From NCBI RefSeq assembly GCF_029962835.1, contig NC_080577.1, forward strand, positions 8,966,501-9,030,500: a stretch of 64,000 nucleotides of DNA, read 5' to 3'. The notes beneath the pieces are model-generated. The model ran no database searches. It was not told where the DNA came from and worked only from the letters and a program-made list of their open reading frames with translations. Position numbers and translations under genes: made by a program. The stretch is from Magnolia sinica (lineage: Eukaryota > Streptophyta > Magnoliopsida > Magnoliales > Magnoliaceae). This document shows, in pieces, positions 47,750 to 57,540 of the stretch; positions within the stretch are counted from its first letter, which is position 1; every line of letters begins with the position of its first letter.

Positions 47750-48553
47750 GCAGAAATCTGGACGTCCTCAGATCACTCGATATCTGCAAGAGAAGACAGA
47801 GAAGGAGACCCTGACTACAGCAGGGGACCCTCCGATGCCAAAGTCAGGCAGGCAAGCTGGATCTACTAGAACGTAGGGTTTTCGATGTGAATTGTGTGTA
47901 CCTTTCATTGTAGAACGGCTCTCTATTTATAGCTGATGGATGTGATGGCATAGATGACAATCTCCCTGCTTGGTAGGTGTGTATTGTAGAGGGGATCCTA
48001 TCCTGAGCGTGCCGGGGCAATCTTTCGAGATCCTTGGCAAAGATCTCGGAGAGATCTTTTTTGGTAAGCTCTGAGTGGTTGGGATTAGAAGAAACATGTA
48101 GCAGGAGACCGAGGCCGATTTGGAATCTCTGAGGGGCCGTGGCCGGGCTTCCCCTTTAACATTCAAGTAGGTTGTCGACCTGCCGACCTGCCGCCAAATG
48201 TCATATTTGAGCGTTGGGACCGAGCTCCCTTAGTAGAACATAAGCGAAATCGGGGATGACCATCCTCTTCATCTTGTCGTACCATGCAGGGACTCTCTCA
48301 CAAGTCTTTCGAGTAGGGCGTGCTCGGTCCTATACGGGATCATGCCTCGGAGGCTTCTCTAGGAGATCTGAACATTAGCTCGGACATGGATGGGGCCATG
48401 GAAGAGTTCGGCGTCGTATAATAAAGTACAACAAAATATCACTTTCTGGTCATTGAGGAGCTCCTTGGTCATGACCGGCGCTGGCCGACCATGCGACATG
48501 CACAGATGTCCGAGCCGACCTCATACTTCACCAACTCAGTTTTACCCATAACA
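47750..48553 (-). mobile_element. Ty3/gypsy (Tat-like) LTR fossil, apparently solo
   Basis: Read on the minus strand, the segment has the make-up of a plant gypsy LTR. It opens near TGTTATGGGTAAAACTGAG, is GC-richer than its surroundings, and carries CTATAAATAGAGAGC (plus strand 47918-47932), a TATA box typical of such LTRs. No internal region, primer site or polypurine tract adjoins it, so it is probably a solo or truncated LTR. Exact ends and target duplication are not clear. Confidence 0.5.
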
Positions 48554-48779
48554 GGTTACAACTTATAAACTTACAGGCATCCAAATGGCCCCTAAATAGC
48601 TGCTTGGACCTTACGTACGTTAAGTTAACAAGTATGGAAGTGCATAATGTGTTTGTACATGGGAGGATGAATTTTCAATCAGTTTCAATCATCTATTGGG
48701 CAGGTGTAAATCTTCATCCTTCAAAAAATTTCTATTGGGCAGGTGGATGCTCTTATAGCCATCCTATAAAATTTCCATT

Positions 48780-49205
48780 TCATTTTGAGTAGTTCATGAC
48801 GATCACATAAAACTCCAAAGGCACATCTCTATTTCTTCCACTTTGCTTGAATTCTATGGGCGACATCCTTCTCAATCTCTCCACTCATGAATTACCGAAC
48901 CAAGACATCGAAAGTGGTCATTTTGGAAAACTTCTCTGTCAAAAATCTTGTGTAATTCCTTGTTTCCACTCCTGTTGTTACTAGCATTGCACTCCATATA
49001 CTTTCTTTTAGTCCAACTAATTTTAAATCCTTTTCTAAAGCACCTCTCCATAAATCTAGCTTTGTGTTCATGACCCCACTTCTTGTCAATCAAAATTATG
49101 CCATCAGCAAACAACATATAGTACCATGGGATCTCTTCATGCAAATGCTTCTTCAAACAGTGCTTATTGATATTGATTTGATGGTCCCTATAGGAACTCA
49201 GCACT
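48780..49205 (-). mobile_element. RTE-type LINE RT fragment
   Basis: The minus-strand frame contains EIPWYYMLFADGIILIDK, the RTE palm motif (normally FADD; here G in the second Asp position), followed by CLGSVIHEWRD, like the family's YLGSIIQEGRD. It is a short relic, in the same orientation as the RTE fragment at 40060-40900. Confidence 0.75.
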
Positions 49206-49220
49206 TATATTAATCTTTTA

Positions 49221-49564
49221 GGGCCTGTTCGGGTGCCACCTTAAAAATGGTAAAACTGATTTTTGAACAGTAGTCTCCTGACAAGGTGCCAACACTGCAA
49301 TAGTGATGTCAGTGCATGTCAGGTCTTATGCATAAAGTTAGGATGGTTTTCTCTACTGTGGTCTGTATATCTAGATGGCCTTGTACAGAAAGGTGCATCT
49401 TGTGGAAGTTTGATCTTCCAAACACATGCCATGTCACCATGTGCGACAAAAGGATGGGGTTGGTTCATTTGTAAGAGGGGAAAAAGGGGAAGCAGCTATT
49501 TTCCGTCACCATCCACCTGGTGGGAACAGAAAATAAATAAAAATAAGGTGGCACCCGAACACCC
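49221..49564. mobile_element. PIF/Harbinger-like MITE in the DUSP-tail 5'UTR intron
   Basis: The left end GGGCCTGTTCGGGTGCCACC and the right end GGTGGCACCCGAACACCC are inverted copies over about 20 bp, extended by AAATAAAAATAAGG-like sequence inside. Flanks are TTA on the left and TAA on the right, compatible with a worn 3-bp duplication. The interior is about 300 bp without coding support. Confidence 0.7.
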
Positions 49565-49681
49565 TAAGATTATGCAAAGCATTATACATTTTTTTTTTTT
49601 GCTTCAATTGATCAGTAGGATACCATGTATGGGATTTTCTTTTTTCAGCAAACGGAAAGGATACCCACTTCCTTCAATCTA

Positions 49682-50142
49682 ATGGAAGTTAATGATATTG
49701 ATGCGGGAACTGCTACAAAACCTCAAATTGTATATCGCTGTAAAAGATGCCGAAGAATTGTTGCTGCTCAAGAGAACATGGTACCCCATAAGCAAGGAGA
49801 AGGTGAAAGATGCTTTAAATGGAAGAAAAGAGGCAACTCCTTGGAAACTGATAGGAAACCTGAGTGCTCCTCAATATTCGTCGAGCCATTAAAATGGATG
49901 GAAGCAGGTAACTGATTGAAACCAATTCAGTTTACGAGCATGATATGATCGAATCATTTGCTTATTCTGTAATCTTGATTTTGGCAGTACAAGAAGGTTC
50001 TGTGGAAGAGAAACTCCAGTGCTTGGGTTGCAAGGCTCGTTTGGGTTCGTTCAACTGGGCTGGCATGCAGTGTAGCTGCGGAACTTGGGTAAATCCAGCA
50101 TTTCAGCTCCATAAGAGTCGAATTGACGAATGCTGTACTTGA
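49682..50142 (+). CDS. DUSP12 C-terminal-like zinc protein (probable inactive dual-specificity phosphatase-like)
   Basis: Two coding exons (49682-49907 and 49988-50142) give 126 residues plus stop. The product matches, from memory, the plant At4g18593-type family annotated as a probable inactive dual-specificity phosphatase-like protein. That is, it is the cysteine-rich tail of DUSP12 without any phosphatase domain. Visible pieces are YRCKRCRRIVAAQENMV, GERCFKWKK, CSSIFVEPLKWM, LQCLGCKARLGSFNW and CSCGTWVNPAFQLHKSR. The paired cysteines (CKRC, CLGC, CSC) suggest a zinc fold. No HCxxGxxR phosphatase loop is present, as is normal for this family. The junction GCAG|GTAACT…GGCAG|TACAAG keeps frame (…EAVQEG). 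The start is the first ATG after the acceptor at 49648. Function is unknown; it looks intact. Confidence 0.88.
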
Positions 50143-51570
50143 GAATGATTTCTTTGCATTTCATGTTTGTGGATTAGGATGGTAAGGAAACCCATTTCTC
50201 CATATATCGATATAGCATGAAAAAGTATCTGCATTTATGCATTTCATAAGACTAATGGTGGATCTTATACTGTTGTTATCTTTGTGAATTTCATTTTTGA
50301 AGTAAGGGCACCACTTCAATGCACATAGTGTGCATTGAGGGTTGGTCTCCTCTCCTCTCCTAAGCTTTAGAACGCCTACTATGTTCCAACTACTGACACC
50401 CCGTGCTCTAGGCTCCACAATGTTCACTCTTCCATCTTCAGCTGGTCTATTCTACACTCCCCAAGCAGCATTCATCCATCCTCCAGGTCGCCATTTAAAG
50501 GTTGTCGGCAGGATTCTGGCAAGCATTTTGAATTTTGAATGTTTGAAAGGAAGTGTGTATTAAAAATCATTCCCACAATTATGGGATGGTAGGCGATACG
50601 GCCATATTGACTCTAAATGTGCGTTGTGTACATGCAAATTTTTCCCTTTACCAAACATGGAGAGTAGAGAAATTATCTAGTGGGCTTAATTTATGGAAAC
50701 CTCATGATGCACTTAGTTGTATTTGGACTGAGAGCTGCTGCTTCAATTTTTTGCCTTTGAGCATAACGGATCAGGGTGATGTGGTTTGTATTTTTTCTTT
50801 GTTTTCTTTTTTTTTTGGATATTGCTGTGTGGTCGAGAAAGGATCTTTTTTGATCCCAACACACTGTCTGTCTCCTACTCTACAAAACTCATCAATTTAA
50901 TGGTCCTGAGCATCTGTGACTGGACCTTTCCTTCTCCATCCATTTTTCCATGCCGCTGACTTTAAAATTTTGGATTATCCTATCAATATGGTTTTTTATT
51001 TTTACAAGTAAGCCTATAAAGAGTGAACTGGGCGGTCTAATGGATGGTCCAGATAGATGATGCTGAGGTGAACATCCAAATGCAACTAGGTGCATCTGAA
51101 GGTTTAAATACACTTACCCCACTTGATCATTTCTCCATGGGTATGTGATGACAAGCATCTCTGTATGAAGGTGAGTTCTCTTGTTAAATAATCAATTCTT
51201 AAGAAGGCTCAACTACTGACTACTTGGGAGAGCATTCATTGAAATGCTGCTCTCCCCACACATACCAGAGCCCTGACTTGGCTTGTAGGAGTAGCCGTTC
51301 AAATCGTATTCTCCCCACACATGCAACGTGCTCATGTAGTCACGTGCGTTGAATGGGAATCATGTTAAATTGTAAGCATCCACTTTTCTCATAGAATGTG
51401 GCCCACCTAATGAATAGATTGGCCTGACTTCGACCACAAACACCGTAAACAGCACCAGATGATTAGAATGGGTCTTGCATGAGCATGCCCTCATCTTGTT
51501 GGAAAAAATAAATAAATCCGTTTGGGCGACTCATCATGTCGCGGCACTTGTATGGGTGAAATGGACAGGG
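50143..51570. other. Spacer downstream of the DUSP-tail gene
   Basis: The first part is presumably 3'UTR. Beyond it I see AT-rich sequence and isolated GTGGCCCACCTAATG-type words, but no gene, RNA or definable element. Confidence 0.5.
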
Positions 51571-52057
51571 AGACCCCGAACTCACCCACGACGGTTCGGC
51601 CCTTACCGTGGTGCCCACCTCGATACCCATGCAGTCCATCCGTTTTTCCATATCATATTGGGGCATTATCCCAAAAAAATAAAGCAGATCCAATAGTCAG
51701 GTGGACCATACCATAGGAAACGGTTGTTATTGAATGCCCTACTGTTAAAAACTTATTAGGGCGCACCTTAGTGTTTCGGTAGGGTTTATTTGCCATCCAA
51801 TCTGTTTATAAGGTCACATAAGCCTGGATTAAGGGAAAAAAACAAATATCAGTTTGATCCAAAATTTTGATGGCCCATTAATGGTCAATCACCACTGTTT
51901 CCTGTGGTATGGTCCACCTGGTAATTGGATCTGTTTCATTTTTGGAATAATGCCCTCAAATGATCTGAAAAAACAGATGGACGGCATGAATACGGAATAC
52001 AAAGATCAAGGTGGGCCCCACGGTAAGGGCTGCACCGTCTTGGGTGAGTCCGGGGTC
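51571..52057. mobile_element. Fold-back MITE, copy F
   Basis: The left end AGACCCCGAACTCACCCACG and the right end GGGTGAGTCCGGGGTCT are inverted copies. The outer 40 bp match with about four differences and include CCCTTACCGTGG. The interior carries the family consensus words (GGTGGACCATACCATAGGAA, AACAAATATCAGTTTGATCC, CTGTGGTATGGTCCACCTGG). No coding content. Confidence 0.85.
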
Positions 52058-52462
52058 TGACCTAATCCGCAAAATAAGCACATCCTGCCAGAGTTTTTAA
52101 GTTTAATTAAACGAGGCAGAGAGCATGGAGTTTGGACCCATCAGGCACATGTGTTTTCTTACCCACGTTTGACACATGGTGGACATCTGAACATATCAAA
52201 AGTTAGGCCTCATCATGAAGTCAAATAGAAGAAGAAAAATAAAAAATAAAAAATGAAGTCAATATGCCTGAAAAATCACAAAGAAGCCTTTAGATATGCT
52301 AAAATGCACGTCGAATCATATCATCCGCCGTCACTTCTTTTGGGAAGTGTGGCCCGCCTGATGAGTCGACTGGCCTCATAGGACCACTGTTTGAGTGGCT
52401 CAGATGTCCACAAATACAACAACAACAACAATAATAATAATAAAATAATTAAGTGATAGAGG

Positions 52463-52690
52463 GACGCGGATTGGGTACCACCAGGACCTAGGTAGAGAGG
52501 AGAGTTCCTGTTAGGGGCTCCGTGGAGCTGCCCACCATAGTGTATATATTTTATCGACGCCATCAGTCCATTTTGACTGATCATTTTAGTGCATAAGCTT
52601 AAAAAAGAGGTAGGTTGAAGGCTCAAGTGAACCGCAGCAGAAGGAATTCATGTTTTCCCTTGAGCAATTTCCGACCGTAAAACCTACCGT
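52463..52690. mobile_element. Half copy of the fold-back MITE
   Basis: It starts GACGCGGATTGGGTACCACC, the family terminus, and runs through CTGCCCACCATAGTGTATA and GATCATTTTAGTGCATAAGC. A matching inverted right end is not found, so this is one arm plus part of the interior. Confidence 0.5.
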
Positions 52691-52704
52691 CTTTTCCACA
52701 CGCT

Positions 52705-53010
52705 CCCAAACTGTACTTTCCCACGCTAAACCATTATGTGCGGACACCCTATTTGCAGACGAAAAAAAGTTGTACGGTCATTCTGTAGACCTATAGCTAC
52801 GAATTATAACCGTAGCTATTGGTAGCATAGTCTTCGGTATTTGCAAAGGCTCGTGTCTCCTATGGCTACTCTACTATTAGCTGCGGTTATAATCTGTAGC
52901 CATAGGTAGACAGAATGGATGCTGCAACCATGCTGCATGCAAGGGTATTTTCGTCTTAAAATAGTATATCCGTACAGAATGGCTTAGTTCGGGAAAGTAA
53001 AGTTCGACAC
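52705..53010. mobile_element. Long-TIR palindromic MITE
   Basis: The whole ~305-bp segment folds back. The outer left GTACTTTCCCACGCTAAACC pairs with the outer right GGCTTAGTTCGGGAAAGTA, and the inner left CATTCTGTAGACCTATAGCT (from 52779) pairs with TAGGTAGACAGAATG (ending 52917). Middle words are TATAACCGTAGCTA and TAGCTGCGGTTATA. It is a fold-back MITE of a different family from copies A-G. Confidence 0.75.
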
Positions 53011-53521
53011 TGGGATTGGGAATCTAACTGCTATCCATTATATATGGCATTTGAATTTAATTACTAAATCAACTTTAATATATTTAATTAGTGAATGTAT
53101 GTAATGTTTGACACTGGTTGTAATAAGCCTATTGAAATATATGCTTTGCCCGAAAATGATGAAATTCCAAGTCTCGAATGGGCCACAAGCACAAAATCAT
53201 GTCCCAGTGACCAACATTTTTTAACTATTGATTTACATGGACAACGTTTGGATGGTAGTGATTATCATATTAAATTAATTATAGTATGCAATTGATAATC
53301 TAATTGTTTGAGGACATCATTAGTGAGCTATGTGCCCAACAAAGTAATAGTCCAGTGACACATGTTACACATGCAACTCTTATACTAATTTTAGATGTAA
53401 TCTAAGCTTTCATGATAGATTTCAAAACCCTCTTTGGGGGAATTTGAAACCTCGTTACTTTATGGCGTCCCCTCAAATCCTCTCAAATTCCTTCAAATCA
53501 ATGGTGCCAAACGACCCCTTA

Positions 53522-53925
53522 GCGTGATACAAAATTTTGTGATTTATCATGCCATCCATTGATTCTTTAAAATTATGGTTATAAGCCCAAAAATAAAACA
53601 ATTCCAAAGTTTTAGTGGGGATTGAACGTCAATCATTTGAACTTCTTATAGCCACATAAGTTTTAGATCACGCTGATATTTGTGTTTCCCTCTGTCCATG
53701 TCTATTCAACCTTATGACCAGGTTTGATGGGAAATAAATAAACATCATATTAGGCCCTAATAAGGTTTCAACGGTAAGCATGTTATCCCATTGCTTCCCG
53801 TGGCGTGGTCCACTTCAGCTTTGAATCTGCCTCCGTTTTGGGATCATGCCCTGAAACGATTGGGCAAAATGAGTTGACAGCATGAATGTAAAACATCTGG
53901 CCCACAGAGTTTTGCCATGGATACA
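53522..53925. mobile_element. Fold-back MITE, copy G (diverged), ~0.7 kb upstream of PTF2
   Basis: Family words are recognisable (TATAAGCCCAAAAATAAAAC, GGAAATAAATAAACATCATA, GTGGCGTGGTCCACTTCAGC, GGCCCACAGAGTTTTG). The arms are degenerate, so ends are approximate. CCAAACGACCCCTTAG at 53508 is the end of another, unpaired TIR element. Confidence 0.55.
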
Positions 53926-54547
53926 TGTGTCGGTGCTGCGTTCTACCGCTATGCAATCGTTTTTTCACTCTCCCTTCTCCTCTGCTATCTTATCCATCTT
54001 TATTTTCTCACTACTTAGGGGTCGTTCGGCACTTGTTGGGGATTGGAGGGGGATTTCAATCCTGATTGTTTGGTAGCATAAAGTAACTGGGGTTTCAAAT
54101 CCACGGGATTTCCCAGCGAGGGTTTGCAATAGTTGCAGGTATAACATGTGTGTCACTATACACTATCATTCTATTGGGCATATGACCCACTAATGATGAT
54201 CAGCATCGTCCAAACATTGTCTAGTACCGTCCAAACATTGTCTATATAAATCAATGATTAAAAATCATTGGTTAGTCACTTAGACATGATCTTGTGCTTG
54301 TGGTCCATCCGAGACTTGGAATTTCATTATTTTCGGGCAAGCGGGCTTATCACAACCATTGTATCAAAAATTACATATCTCACTAATTAGAGATATTAAA
54401 GTTAATTTAGTAATTAAATTCAAATCTCCGTAAATATACTCTACCACGGGTAGGTAATTTTGGATTAAAGTTGATTCACACTCCTGGTTACCAAACACGC
54501 CGGGAGGATTGCGAGTCCAAGGGGTTCCGAATCCAGGCTCGGTTGTT

Positions 54548-54622
54548 AGTATATTTACAACCTATAAGAGGTGCGCTGGGCTGATAGGCTTCACAACTCT
54601 CTCTCTGTCTCTCTCTCTCTCC
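54548..54622 (+). promoter_or_regulatory. Probable core promoter and CT-rich leader of PTF2
   Basis: CCTATAAGAG at 54561-54570 is a TATA-like candidate about 50-60 bp before the ATG. A (CT)n leader (54597-54621) runs up to the start codon, a common layout of plant 5'UTRs. Promoter assignment is by position only. Confidence 0.4.
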
Positions 54623-56206
54623 ATGGACCCCACCTCATCCCGCTTCTGCAAGAACTGCAGGGAGCGGTCCATCATCGTCGACCCAATCTCCAACGCACGC
54701 GTCTGCACATCCTGCGGCTGTGAGCAGTCCTTCGACAACTTCCAAGCCCAAGCCCCCCGCTTCGCTGACGGCCCTCAGGGCACTTTCATCCACATCGGCG
54801 AATTCAACTACAAAGAGAGGAAACGCTTCAACGCCCGAAACCAGATCGACGACATATCATCATCCCTCAGCCTATCAGCCCAGCGCACCTCTGAGATAAC
54901 GACCATGATTGAACAGATCACCGATGGCGAGTATGGCATGGGCCGCTGGTTCGAGGTCCTGATCGCCGCATGCGCCCATGTCATCACGCGCAGGAACAAC
55001 CTCCCACTGTCCATCTCCGAGATTGCATCCATTACCGGCTATGATGTCCACGAGATTGGACGCATGGTGGGCCGCGTCACCGAATTCATGGACCTCAAGC
55101 TGCCTGAATTCAATGTCGTGATGGCTTTGGATCGAGCTGTAAGGAATTGCCACTGCTTCTCAGGCATCCAGGAGGAGAAACAGGATGAGATGGCTAAGCA
55201 GGGGCGGTTCATCCTGCAGTGCTGCGTGAAGTGGTTCTTGACGACAGGCCGGCAGCCACTCCCAATGGTCGCTGCTGTTCTGGCTTTCGTCTCGGAGGTG
55301 AATGAGGCAGGGCCCACGATCGATGATATAGCGAAGGACATCCATGCAGGGGTAGCCACAAGTAGGCGGCGGTATAAAGAGTTGAAGGAGACGCTCGTGA
55401 AAGTCGCACAGGCGTTGCCATGGGGGAAGGACGTCACGGTAAAAAATCTTGTTCGGAATGCACCTTTGATCCTCCAATATATGTCGATGAAATCAAAGGA
55501 AAAGCCTTTGGATTCCAAGCTGACCATGCTTGATTTGCAGGAAGTAGCAAGTGAGGGCATGAAAAAGGAAATTGAATACGCTGCGGATGGTTATACTGTA
55601 GGAAAGGTAGACGATCGGAATGGGGCGGCAGGTGCAAGCTCTGATGATTTGGAGAAGCTTAAGCTTTCTGAGGATTGCTTGTGCAGGACTCACACAGATT
55701 TTCTAAATGGGTTGGATTCTTTTAAATTGTCGGGTGGAGAGGTCAGGGCAGAATGCAGGAATAAGAGAAAGAGAGGAAGTGGGATTGTGGGGTGGAATGA
55801 GTGGGTGGTAAAATTGGATTCAAATAAAAGGCTTTCACTCGAGCAAATACTTGAGAAAAATGTTGGGTTTGATGCTTTTCCTCCATCTTTTGTGGCTGGT
55901 ACGGAGGCATGTAGGAGAAGGAGAGAAAAGATAAATGCTGCAAAGCTTCAAATCGATGTGATTAGGAAGCCAACAACCAATGGGTCAGTTGTCGAGAAGC
56001 ATAGAATCCTTAAGAAACAACTGCAAACTAGGAAAGAATGTCAAAATGGAGCAGAAAGATGCAATATTGATTCGGAAGATTGTATAATTGAACTCTTACT
56101 CCTCCATCAGGTGAAAGAGGAGGAAATAGAGCAAGGAAATTATAATAGGTTGCTTGACCTCTATGTCTTCTACTCCTCGAGCCCTCACAAGGCATTTGCA
56201 CTTTGA
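54623..56206 (+). CDS. PTF2: Plant-specific TFIIB-related protein PTF2, single exon
   Basis: The 527-aa product is a TFIIB/Brf-family general transcription factor of the plant-only PTF2 branch (pollen-expressed factor in Arabidopsis). The N-terminus holds a zinc ribbon with C9-x2-C12 and C28-x2-C31. Two cyclin-like repeats follow at about residues 80-170 and 180-280 (…RWFEVLIAACAHVITRRNN…; …GRQPLPMVAAVLAFVSEV…). The basic C-terminus contains SLEQILEKNVGFDAFPPSF and a GTEACRRRREKINAAKL block. I chose the ATG at 54623: it follows a CT-rich leader and starts just before the zinc ribbon, and the open frame upstream has no ATG. It has no introns, unlike the genes to its left. Reading frame is intact. 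Confidence 0.9.
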   Translation: MDPTSSRFCKNCRERSIIVDPISNARVCTSCGCEQSFDNFQAQAPRFADGPQGTFIHIGEFNYKERKRFNARNQIDDISSSLSLSAQRTSEITTMIEQITDGEYGMGRWFEVLIAACAHVITRRNNLPLSISEIASITGYDVHEIGRMVGRVTEFMDLKLPEFNVVMALDRAVRNCHCFSGIQEEKQDEMAKQGRFILQCCVKWFLTTGRQPLPMVAAVLAFVSEVNEAGPTIDDIAKDIHAGVATSRRRYKELKETLVKVAQALPWGKDVTVKNLVRNAPLILQYMSMKSKEKPLDSKLTMLDLQEVASEGMKKEIEYAADGYTVGKVDDRNGAAGASSDDLEKLKLSEDCLCRTHTDFLNGLDSFKLSGGEVRAECRNKRKRGSGIVGWNEWVVKLDSNKRLSLEQILEKNVGFDAFPPSFVAGTEACRRRREKINAAKLQIDVIRKPTTNGSVVEKHRILKKQLQTRKECQNGAERCNIDSEDCIIELLLLHQVKEEEIEQGNYNRLLDLYVFYSSSPHKAFAL

Positions 56207-57413
56207 AGATGAACTCAGTAATCATTATGATTTATGATGCATTATAATCGACATAGAGGCTTCGAGAGACATTTCATGATAGTTCTCTTTCCTAAGACTT
56301 TGGCGAACACAAGAAAATCGGTGATGTTTTGTCAAGCAGGCGTGCCTTCTAGTCCATTTATTATTCTTATTTTTTTATAAATTATGATTTTTTACTTATT
56401 CATCAATTCAGTTGGTTCCCCTTCTCCTTTACAATTTTGGGAGTTAGCTTTCTTGCTATTTGCGATTCTTTATTTGTTTTTTTATTAATTGTTGCATTAA
56501 GTTCCCTTTCTACTCTTTTCCTGTTTCCTTTTTTTTCTATTTTTTAACAATGAAGTTGTTTTATTCCTCAGTGGGGCTGATTTTGTGTGAAAATTTCACA
56601 ACAGAATTAAGGAGCAGATTATAATGTGAAGAAGAACAGAAGTGCAAAAGAACTCAACATCGACAGACTAGGAGCTTTATCCCCAATGATTTGGTAGGAT
56701 CTTCAGTGACAGCTAGAACTCATAGTAAAGAAATGCAATCTGGTTCCTACTATTCCACATGTGCGTGCAATTTTGTTGGCCTGGAAATCAGGCCATCCAT
56801 GCATGTATGGAAAATGCACAATTAAAGTTACTGATGCTCCAGATTCGAAATGTGTGGCCCACCTGACAACTGAACTAGGATAAGTTTTTGGCTTCGGAAT
56901 GTACATGGTCAGTCCACCTGATGAATGGCCTGATACCCATGGTACAAGTCATGCATGTGGGGAGGACCGAGGATTGCTGTCGCATAGTTCCTTGTTGTAA
57001 TGGAGTCATCACTGCAACTTGGCTTGAATTTTTTTTTTTTTTTAAATCATGTGCACTCCACCCACCCAAATCCAATATCTAGCTTGAATTTTACTATTAC
57101 GGCAAGTTTGCAACCATCAATTCTAAATTTCTTCTGAATGTGACCTCCCATTTCCTCTTCGGACTTTGTGACTACATTATCTTCCACAGTCACCTCACTC
57201 TAGGTGAATTGAATTTTCTGCACTTCTAAGATTTCTCATGACCAATCATGGCCCTATCAACATTTTCAATTGCATGGGGGCACATGAAACCTTCTGAAGT
57301 TGAAATATTCCATCCCATTGCCAATGATAACTGCGAAACAATCTGCACCTGAAACCCTTTGGAATCAACACAAACATGACAAGTCAAATTCACGCTGCTA
57401 CCAAGCAAATAAC
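56207..57413. other. Spacer between PTF2 and the LINE
   Basis: The first ~350 bp are T-rich and probably 3'UTR. Beyond that are short GTGGCCCACCTGAC-type words near 56850, a poly-T run near 57028 and otherwise unique-looking sequence. No gene recognised. Confidence 0.5.
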
Positions 57414-57430
57414 ACCACCTCCACACAATG
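57414..57430. repeat. Left target-site duplication of the LINE
   Basis: ACCACCTCCACACAATG directly precedes the poly-T that is the LINE's 3' tail on the minus strand. It matches 63534-63550 at 15 of 17 positions; both differences are A/G. Confidence 0.75.
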
Positions 57431-57540
57431 TTTTTTTGAAAGATGAGAAGATTTCATTAAGAAGAAGAGAACAGAGAAAAACAAAAGAGGAGGGTGCTGA
57501 GAAAGCAGCGCTCAGGTTACACGCCCAAAAAATAGAGATC

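Noticed and set aside
51475-51716. Small open frames across the left arm of MITE copy F
   Set aside because: They lie in an inverted-repeat arm, overlap on both strands, and match no protein.
54017-54498. TIR element between AGGGGTCGTTCGGCACTTG and CCAAACACGCCGGGAGG
   Set aside because: The ends resemble MITE termini but match each other poorly and no target duplication is seen.
54509-54622. N-terminal extension of PTF2
   Set aside because: The frame is open but begins at TTG, has no ATG, and ends in a CT repeat translated as Leu-Ser; it is leader sequence.
55039-55560. Minus-strand 173-aa open frame opposite PTF2
   Set aside because: Antisense shadow of a GC-rich coding region.
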